From Akkermansiaceae bacterium (GTDB taxonomy: Bacteria > Verrucomicrobiota > Verrucomicrobiia > Verrucomicrobiales > Akkermansiaceae): a stretch of DNA of 7,726 bases. Location of the stretch: positions 1 through 7,726 of the forward strand of contig WTJZ01000011.1 of assembly GCA_011524615.1 (NCBI GenBank), written 5' to 3'. Under the pieces are notes generated by a model. That model searched no databases. It worked only from the letters and a program-made list of their open reading frames with translations, and was not told where the DNA came from. Below, in pieces: positions 1 to 5,842 of this stretch. The position numbers were made by a program, and so were the translations under genes. Every line of letters begins with the position of its first letter. The stretch's first letter is position 1.

Positions 1-2863
1 GGTCTACGTGATCCTCTACCAGGGGCTTTGGTGGGGCGATATCGTCAAACCCGAAGAGTGCTCCTTGGCCACTGGCGCGATCCTTTTGGATCGCACTGGC
101 GGCCTGGAGGACGGTCTCTAGGCGGAGCGTCATGCCTGCACGCGTCTCTCCTGTCCAGTCGAGGGCGCCGGCCTTGATGAGGTTCTCGAGGATGCGCTTG
201 TTGACGACCTTACCATCGAGACGGTTCGCCATATCATCGAGCGACTCGAAGAGGCCATTCTCATTACGGTCTGCGATGAGCATCTCCATCGCAGCCTCAC
301 CTACGTTCTTGATCGCGGCGAGACCATATCGGATCGAGAGTTCGCCGTTCTCCATCTTCTCCGGGGCAAAGCGTTCCTGCGACTTATTCAGGTCTGGTGG
401 GAGGATCTCGATCCCCATGCGGTAACACTCAGAGACAAAGATGCCGATCTTATCGGTATTGTTGATCTCATTAGAGAGGAGGCCTGAGAGGAATTCGACG
501 GGGAAGTTCGCCTTCAGATACGCCGTCCAGTATGAGATCATGCCGTAGCAGGCAGAGTGAGACTTGTTAAATCCATATCCGGCGAAGCCTGCGATCTTAT
601 CAAAGATCTGATCCGCGATGCCTGGGTCGATGTCATTGTGCTCCTTACACCCCGCGATGAAGATCTTACGCTGCTTGGCCATCTCCTCGGGCTTCTTCTT
701 ACCCATCGCACGACGGAGAACGTCCGCACCACCGAGGGTGTATCCTGCGAGGAGTTTGGCCGCGTTCTGTACCTGCTCCTGATAGATCATCACACCGTAG
801 GTACTGCCACAGACCTCTTCTAGGAGAGGGTGCTCGTAGCGGACAGCCTTGCGCCCTTCCTTGACCTCGATCATTTGGTCGATGTACTGCATCGCTCCCG
901 GTCGGTAGAGGGCGAGGAGGTCAATGATGTCCTCGATCTTACGCACGCGATACTTCTTACAGGTCTCGGTCATCCCGCCAGACTCCATCTGGAAGACCCC
1001 CATCGTTTCTCCGCGGTCGAGCAGGTCGTAGGTGAGCTGGTCCTCTAGAGAGACCTCGGTGATCTTGAAGTCGGGGTGATGCTTACGGATATGCGTCACG
1101 GCCTCCTGGATGACGGTTAAGTTCTTCAGTCCGAGGAAGTCCATCTTGAGCAGACCTACATCCGTGATGGCGCCCATATCATACTGGGCGACGACCTCGC
1201 CCTCATTCCCGCGGGTCAGTGGGACGTGGTTATCCAGAGAGCGGTCTCCGATGACCACCCCTGCGGCGTGGACTCCCGTGTTTCGGCAGAGCCCTTCTAG
1301 GCTGGTGGCGTATCGCCAAAGGTCTTGGTAGGTGGTGCTCGAGTTGACCTTTTCGCGGAGTTCCTCGTTGTTCTCCCACTCGCTCTTGAGCTTCACGCCG
1401 GGCTTAGAGTCGATGAGCTTAGCAAGGGCGTCGGCCTCTCCATATCCGATGCTCATGACCCTCGCGACGTCACGGATCACGGACTTAGCCCCGAGCTTAC
1501 CATAGGTGATGATGTGAGAGACACATTCCTCCCCATACTTACGGCGGACGTAGTCGATGACCTCCATGCGTCGGTTCACGCAGAAGTCGATATCCACATC
1601 GGGAGGACTGACCCGTTCTGGGTTGAGGAATCGCTCGAAGAGGAGCCCGAATCGCATCGGACAGATATCGGTGATCTCCATGCAGTATGCCACTAGAGAT
1701 CCTGCTGCCGATCCCCGTCCTGGCCCGACGGGAATGTCGTTATCCTTAGCCCACTTGATGAAGTCAGCGGTGATCAAGAAGTAGGAGGCGAAGCGGAGCT
1801 TATTGATCAGGTCGACCTCGTATTGCAGACGGTCGCGGAGCTCTTGGTCTGTATCCGCGCGCTCCTTACCATAGCGCATCTCTAGACCCTCGAAGCAGAT
1901 CCGCTCTAGGTACTGATCTAATGGGCTGCCATCTGGAGTACCGAACTGGGGATACTTCTCCGTACTGGTCGGGTCTAGTACCATAGAGACATTACACCGC
2001 TCAGCGATCTCTAGGGTCGCATCACAGACCTCTGGCATGTCGCTAAAGGTCTCACGCATCTCTTCTGCGCTCTTGAAGTAGACCTCCGTGCTGTAGGTCA
2101 TGCGGTTATCATCGATCATCTGCTTACCCGTACCGATACAGATGAGGACGTCATGAGCCTCATGGTCCTCACGCTTGAGGAAGTGTGCGTCATTCGCTGC
2201 GACCATACGGAGGTCTAGCTCTTGGGCGATCTGGATCAGACCCGCGCGTACCTTTTGCTGCGCCTCTAGACCATGGTCATGGATCTCGATGAAGTAGTTC
2301 TCGCGACCAAAGATCCCGAGAAAGCGTTCTGCTACTTCCTTCGCCTTGTCGTAGTCGCCGAGGAGGAGCCATTCATTGATCGGGCTGGAGATACAGCCAC
2401 TGAGACAGATGAGTCCCTCAGAGTATTGCTCGATGAGCTCGTAGTCTACTCGGGGCTTGCCATAGTATTGCCCCGCGAGGTGTGCCTGTGAGATCATCTT
2501 GGTGAGGTTATCCCATCCCGTATTATTCTCACAGAGGAGGGTGATATGAGTCGTGCGCTTACGGCCAGGGACTTCCTTTCGCTCGGTATGTGCGGTGGGG
2601 GCGAGGTAGGCCTCACAGCCGAAGATGGGCTTGACCCCAGCGGCGTGCATCTTTTGGTAGAACTGGATGGCGCCATACATGTTGCCATGATCGGTCATTG
2701 CGACCGCAGGCATGCCTAATTCCTTAGCCCTGGCGGCCAATTCTGGGATCTTGATCGCTCCATCTAGGGTCGAGTACTCCGTGTGCAGGTGTAGGTGAAC
2801 AAAGGAGTCCTTATGACTCTCTGTGATTGGCGCGGCGACTTCCTCTGACATACCACCCAACAT
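1..2863 (-). CDS. dnaE: DNA polymerase III alpha subunit, C-terminus cut by window edge
   Basis: Replicative polymerase of the chromosomal replisome. I read 954 codons with no stop from the ATG at 2863-2861 to the window edge; the family is usually about 1200 residues or more in Bacteroidota, so roughly the last quarter (OB fold and clamp/tau-binding parts) is missing. Seen in order: PHP domain (about residues 22-250) with HLHT at 25-28, TDHG at 57-60, GCEAY at 82-86, H106, C157 and NDAH at 224-227; palm motif PDVDIDF at 421-427, where D424 and D426 match the E. coli catalytic D401/D403; third catalytic aspartate D575 in MDFLGL; fingers motif GYGFNKSHS near 762-770; then a helix-hairpin-helix-like stretch around GLAAIKNVGEAA. 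An in-frame TAG directly precedes the ATG at 2863, so the start is there or at the second ATG (2851-2849, M5). No clear Shine-Dalgarno site decides between them. It is divergent from mqo. Identification is very secure. Confidence 0.97.
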   Translation of the reverse strand, partial: MLGGMSEEVAAPITESHKDSFVHLHLHTEYSTLDGAIKIPELAARAKELGMPAVAMTDHGNMYGAIQFYQKMHAAGVKPIFGCEAYLAPTAHTERKEVPGRKRTTHITLLCENNTGWDNLTKMISQAHLAGQYYGKPRVDYELIEQYSEGLICLSGCISSPINEWLLLGDYDKAKEVAERFLGIFGRENYFIEIHDHGLEAQQKVRAGLIQIAQELDLRMVAANDAHFLKREDHEAHDVLICIGTGKQMIDDNRMTYSTEVYFKSAEEMRETFSDMPEVCDATLEIAERCNVSMVLDPTSTEKYPQFGTPDGSPLDQYLERICFEGLEMRYGKERADTDQELRDRLQYEVDLINKLRFASYFLITADFIKWAKDNDIPVGPGRGSAAGSLVAYCMEITDICPMRFGLLFERFLNPERVSPPDVDIDFCVNRRMEVIDYVRRKYGEECVSHIITYGKLGAKSVIRDVARVMSIGYGEADALAKLIDSKPGVKLKSEWENNEELREKVNSSTTYQDLWRYATSLEGLCRNTGVHAAGVVIGDRSLDNHVPLTRGNEGEVVAQYDMGAITDVGLLKMDFLGLKNLTVIQEAVTHIRKHHPDFKITEVSLEDQLTYDLLDRGETMGVFQMESGGMTETCKKYRVRKIEDIIDLLALYRPGAMQYIDQMIEVKEGRKAVRYEHPLLEEVCGSTYGVMIYQEQVQNAAKLLAGYTLGGADVLRRAMGKKKPEEMAKQRKIFIAGCKEHNDIDPGIADQIFDKIAGFAGYGFNKSHSACYGMISYWTAYLKANFPVEFLSGLLSNEINNTDKIGIFVSECYRMGIEILPPDLNKSQERFAPEKMENGELSIRYGLAAIKNVGEAAMEMLIADRNENGLFESLDDMANRLDGKVVNKRILENLIKAGALDWTGETRAGMTLRLETVLQAASAIQKDRASGQGALFGFDDIAPPKPLVEDHVD

Positions 2864-3058
2864 CTAGCGAAATACCCTATCCTGCAAGCACAGCTTTTGG
2901 GAATTCTCAGGGTGTCAGAGCTCCTCGTCTTGGCCTCTCATGAGGCGGTATGGAGGAGTGGGAGGAAGAGGGTAGTGATGGCGCTCATGGATGGGGCGCG
3001 AAATCTTCTCGACTAAAGTTTCATTTGTTTTTAGACCAAGGGCGAATACCTTTAGTAT
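2864..3058. other. Divergent intergenic region between dnaE and mqo
   Basis: This 195-base spacer separates the divergent starts of dnaE and mqo. Its right end holds the mqo promoter, listed separately. The middle has a purine-rich run on the plus strand (about 2950-2972) and a small perfect dyad, GCCTC-TCAT-GAGGC, at 2933-2946. The dyad has no T-run after it, so it is not an intrinsic terminator; it might be an operator or chance. I find no convincing ORF here and no good match to the Bacteroidota promoter pattern for dnaE. Confidence 0.6.
3024..3054 (+). promoter_or_regulatory. Bacteroidota-type promoter of mqo
   Basis: A TTTG at 3024-3027 is followed after exactly 19 bases by TACCTTTA at 3047-3054, which matches seven of eight positions of the Bacteroidota -7 consensus TAnnTTTG. 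Both spacing and sequence fit the -33/-7 arrangement known for the primary sigma factor of Bacteroides and relatives. The -7 box ends only four bases before the mqo ATG, so the predicted transcript would have a very short or absent 5' leader. The sequence match is seen directly; promoter activity is inferred. Confidence 0.65.
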
Positions 3059-4531
3059 ATGAGCCAGTCGACCTTTCCAGAATGTGATATTCTCCTAATC
3101 GGAGGAGGGATAATGAGTGCTACCCTCGGCACCTTCGTCAAGCAACTCATGCCTGACGCTAAGATACAGATTCTAGAGGCTCTGGACCAGCCGGCACAGG
3201 AGAGCTCGGATGCCTGGAATAATGCAGGAACAGGACACGCAGCTCTCTGTGAGCTGAACTACACCAGCTATGGTAAGGATGGACAAGTCGACATCAGTAA
3301 GGCGCTCAAAATCTTCGAACAATTCGAGCAGTCTAAGCAGTTCTGGGCATGGTTGATTGAGCAAGGCCTTTTAAGTGATCCACAGGAATTCATTAACGGG
3401 GTCTCACACATGAGCTTCGTCCGTGGTGAGTCTAATGCACAGTTCCTCCGCGACCGCTTCGGCGCGATGGTCGCGCACCACTTCTTCTCCGACATGGAGT
3501 ACACCGAGACTCCTGGGTTGATCGAGTCTTGGGCGCCACTCCTCCTAGAGGGTCGCGAACAGGGTGAGAAGATCGCCGCTACTCGCATTACTAAGGGGAC
3601 GGACGTGAACTTTGGCGCGCTCACGCGTCAGTTACTCTCCTCACTCGCTAAGGGTGAGAATGTCTCCTTCCAGACGGGGTATAAGGTGACCGATCTGGAG
3701 CAGACCTCTAATGGCTGGAAGGCCTCTGCTACTAATGGTGATGAGAATGTGGGCATCAAGGCTAAGTTCGTCTTCATCGGGGCTGGTGGAGCAGCACTCA
3801 CTCTTCTCCAGAAGTCAGGGATCAAGGAAGGAAAAGGATTTGGCGGATTCCCAGTTAGTGGTCAATGGCTCGTCTGTAAGAATGAAGAGGTCATCGCTAA
3901 GCATGCCGCTAAGGTCTATGGTAAGGCTGATGTCGGCGCTCCTCCGATGTCCGTACCGCACCTTGATACCCGAGTAATCGACGGACAGAAGGCGCTCCTC
4001 TTTGGGCCATATGCAGGATTCACACCTAAGTTCCTCAAGTCTGGATCGAACCTCGATCTCCCACTCTCGATCAAGCCTGACAACCTCATCCCAATGTTGG
4101 CGGTTGGTAAGGATAACTTTGATCTGACTAAGTATCTCATTGGCCAAGTGCTCCAGTCTCAGGATGACCGTATGGAGGCACTGCGTAAGTTCTTCCCAGA
4201 TGCTAAGGATGAGGACTGGGAGCTGCTCATCGCAGGACAGCGTGTCCAGATCATCAAGGGTGATGAGGATAAGGGCGGGGTCCTTCAGTTCGGTACAGAG
4301 GTCGTCTCTGCTGAGGATGGTTCGATCGCTGCTCTTCTAGGTGCTTCTCCGGGTGCTTCGACGTCTGTCTCGATCATGTTGACGCTCTTAGCGAAGTGCT
4401 TCCCTGACCAAGTCGAGGGCTGGCAAGAGAAGCTCTCTGAGATGGTGCCATCCTACGGTAAGAGCCTCAAGGATGATGAGCAAACGTACCGTGAGGTGCG
4501 TGCCTGGGCTGACGCTAAGCTCGGTCTCTAA
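3059..4531 (+). CDS. mqo: Malate:quinone oxidoreductase
   Basis: FAD-dependent, peripheral membrane enzyme that oxidises L-malate to oxaloacetate and passes electrons to the quinone pool (probably menaquinone here), bypassing NAD-linked malate dehydrogenase. The 490-residue protein is complete and close to the usual length of the family (E. coli Mqo is somewhat longer). Seen: N-terminal dinucleotide-binding fold with GGGIMSATLG at 15-24; the family signature WNNAGTGHAALCELNYT at 53-69; a second FAD-contact segment VFIGAGGAAL at 238-247; GFGGFPVSGQWLVC at 260-273; LFGPYAGFTPKF at 314-325; and the C-terminal conserved block GTEVVSAEDGSIAALLGASPG at 412-432. There is no signal peptide or membrane helix, as expected. 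The ATG at 3059 is favoured because the FAD motif begins only a few residues later and the next Met (M19) lies inside it. It is a single-gene unit with its own promoter and terminator. Very secure. Confidence 0.97.
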   Translation: MSQSTFPECDILLIGGGIMSATLGTFVKQLMPDAKIQILEALDQPAQESSDAWNNAGTGHAALCELNYTSYGKDGQVDISKALKIFEQFEQSKQFWAWLIEQGLLSDPQEFINGVSHMSFVRGESNAQFLRDRFGAMVAHHFFSDMEYTETPGLIESWAPLLLEGREQGEKIAATRITKGTDVNFGALTRQLLSSLAKGENVSFQTGYKVTDLEQTSNGWKASATNGDENVGIKAKFVFIGAGGAALTLLQKSGIKEGKGFGGFPVSGQWLVCKNEEVIAKHAAKVYGKADVGAPPMSVPHLDTRVIDGQKALLFGPYAGFTPKFLKSGSNLDLPLSIKPDNLIPMLAVGKDNFDLTKYLIGQVLQSQDDRMEALRKFFPDAKDEDWELLIAGQRVQIIKGDEDKGGVLQFGTEVVSAEDGSIAALLGASPGASTSVSIMLTLLAKCFPDQVEGWQEKLSEMVPSYGKSLKDDEQTYREVRAWADAKLGL

Positions 4532-4562
4532 GAGCTCTTCATAGACAGAGCATTATACGCTA

Positions 4563-4598
4563 AAAAGAGCCTGATAGCAGCTGCTGTCAGGCTCTTTT
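4563..4598 (+). terminator. Intrinsic terminator after mqo, probably bidirectional
   Basis: A perfect 12-base inverted repeat, AAAAGAGCCTGA at 4563-4574 and TCAGGCTCTTTT at 4587-4598, encloses a further self-complementary AGCAGCTGCT at 4576-4585, giving a long GC-centred hairpin. It has a T-run on the plus side and a matching A-run on the left, so it can end transcripts from both directions. It lies 31 bases after the mqo stop and between convergent genes (mqo on plus, the Abi_2 gene on minus), which fits a shared terminator. Confidence 0.9.
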
Positions 4599-4613
4599 GT
4601 TAGGTGTGTGTGG

Positions 4614-4643
4614 TGATAACCGCTAAGGCGCGAAGACGCAAAA
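4614..4643. repeat. Short AAG/GCG repeat-like motif, possible relic of a dispersed repeat
   Basis: The stretch has AAG recurring at about 9-base spacing (CTAAGGCGC, GAAGACGCA, then AAAG) after AACCG. It resembles from memory the dispersed motif of the type ACCGCnAAGnCGCnAAGACGCnAAG seen in intergenic regions of many bacteria. Only one short copy is present in this window, so the repeat status is an inference. It lies on the mqo side of the AT-rich Abi_2 region. Confidence 0.35.
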
Positions 4644-4725
4644 GTTGAGTTTGTTTATAAGAGATACGAGGATGTATGGATCCTAGAGGGTATTGGTCTC
4701 GCTCCCATAAGGGCGGGTTTCAGTC

Positions 4726-5637
4726 CTAACTCTTCCAAAAGGAGAGGTGTTCCCAGTCTGTTGGGAATCCCATTTGGCTAAAGTCTATTTCTGGATAATC
4801 AGCAACGAGCTCCTTTAAACGTAAGCTCCAATTGAGTTCAGGATAGAGCGTGTCTTGTATGTGTGCAAATACGATGAGGCTATTATAGATGCGGTTAGAG
4901 TAGTTGCCTCCTTCATCTTTCTCAAGGTCTAAGTTATCATAGAGAAAGGTCAGATGTTGACGCACTTGGAGTTTGATTCGAATTTTAAGAGTCGCGTTCC
5001 AGAGGCGCGCATGGTGGGCGGAGAGGTTTCTTAATACAACGGCATGCTCAACAAATGATATTAACATCTGAGAGCTAATACCGAATATTTTTGCTATCTC
5101 CTTTTTGACTTTAGAATGGCGTATGTCTTTAAGGAAGCGGCTCAAGAGTCCGAAAGTCATGATCTCAACATTTGCCCAAATTGGAGGGCGCTGGTTACGA
5201 ACTTTTAGATGATGTTTTACACACGCCTTATCTTCTTGCTGCTTTATTAATCGTCCGAGCTCTCCTATATTTTGATAGTAGTTGATGCTATTAGCGTGGA
5301 AGTTGTTGGGGTCCTCAAGTGCTGCTGGCGAATCAAATTCTGCTAGATGATAGGAAAATTGGGTGCGTAGTGAGATCTCAAGACTCTTAGAGGCCTCACT
5401 GATAAGAAGCCTCAGCTTATAATCAAATTCGTATAAACGCCTAATGCTCTCAAAGCTCGTTCCATCGATGAAGGCTCCTGTGTCATCTTTTTTGAATACA
5501 AACCAATAGCCTGAAAGGCGGTAATAACTTACTAGCGAGAGAAATGCTTTGGCTTTTTCTTCATCCTCTATGATAAGGCCTTTATTCTTTAAATGTATGA
5601 GCTGTTCATCTACGTTTTTGAAATCCTTGTGTGTCAT
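4726..5637 (-). CDS. Abi_2 family (AbiD/AbiF-like) HEPN-type abortive infection protein
   Basis: Likely phage-defence protein of the Abi_2 family, whose members include the lactococcal abortive infection proteins AbiD and AbiF. With the start at the ATG at 5637-5635 the protein has 303 residues, typical for the family. Seen: N-terminal block DEQLIHLKNKGLII followed by SYYRLSGYWF (about residues 37-46), the usual family opening; RPPIWANVEIMTFGLLSRF (about 150-168); and RNLSAHHARLWN (203-214), the conserved HEPN-type R-x4-H motif (R203, H208) expected to form an RNase active site. The frame stays open upstream to a TTG at 5739, but those 34 residues do not look like the family N-terminus, so I prefer 5637; M23 of the longer frame (ATG at 5673) is an alternative. 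The gene is visibly AT-richer than its neighbours (21 of 60 G+C in 5041-5100 against 35 of 60 in 6001-6060), suggesting horizontal transfer. No partner gene is beside it, so it appears solitary. RNA cleavage and phage defence are inferred from the family. Confidence 0.85.
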   Translation of the reverse strand: MTHKDFKNVDEQLIHLKNKGLIIEDEEKAKAFLSLVSYYRLSGYWFVFKKDDTGAFIDGTSFESIRRLYEFDYKLRLLISEASKSLEISLRTQFSYHLAEFDSPAALEDPNNFHANSINYYQNIGELGRLIKQQEDKACVKHHLKVRNQRPPIWANVEIMTFGLLSRFLKDIRHSKVKKEIAKIFGISSQMLISFVEHAVVLRNLSAHHARLWNATLKIRIKLQVRQHLTFLYDNLDLEKDEGGNYSNRIYNSLIVFAHIQDTLYPELNWSLRLKELVADYPEIDFSQMGFPTDWEHLSFWKS

Positions 5638-5842
5638 AAGGGTAGATAAAAAATGACCCCCCAATTTTAGCATGCACAAGTCAGAGGCTTGGGAGGTTCT
5701 GTTACCATTATGTTGACCATGTAGGTTAGTTAATTGCAAGCAGTTATTTGCTACTTTACCACAGAGCGCTTTGAGTTTGGGTGCACGATTGGTTTGGTGT
5801 ATGGTTTTTTCTTCGCTACCTCTGCTAGAGGGGGCATATGAA
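5638..5842. other. Intergenic region upstream of the Abi_2 gene
   Basis: About 205 AT-rich bases separate the synthetase stop from the preferred Abi_2 start; both genes are on the minus strand. There is a short CCTCT-GCT-AGAGG hairpin at 5819-5831 just past the synthetase stop, but it lacks a T-run and is a weak terminator candidate. On the minus strand I find no TTTG -33 box (no CAAA on the plus strand here), so no standard Bacteroidota promoter is visible for the Abi_2 gene. The first part (5638-5739) is an open in-frame extension of the Abi_2 frame that I regard as non-coding leader. Confidence 0.5.

Noticed and set aside
132..2491. Several plus-strand frames of 70-125 codons across the dnaE region
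   Set aside because: They are antisense to a continuous, highly conserved dnaE reading frame and show no protein-like motifs.
3815..4147. Minus-strand frame of 110 codons inside mqo
   Set aside because: It is antisense to conserved Mqo sequence and has no family features.
4696..4725. CRISPR-repeat-like sequence (GGTCTCGCTCCC-ATAA-GGGCGGGTTTCAGTCC) next to the Abi_2 stop
   Set aside because: It loosely recalls type I-C repeat architecture, but the dyad is imperfect, there is only one copy in the window and there are no spacers or cas genes nearby.
5819..5831. CCTCT-GCT-AGAGG hairpin after the synthetase stop as a terminator
   Set aside because: The stem is only five bases and no T-run follows on the minus strand, so termination here is not supported.
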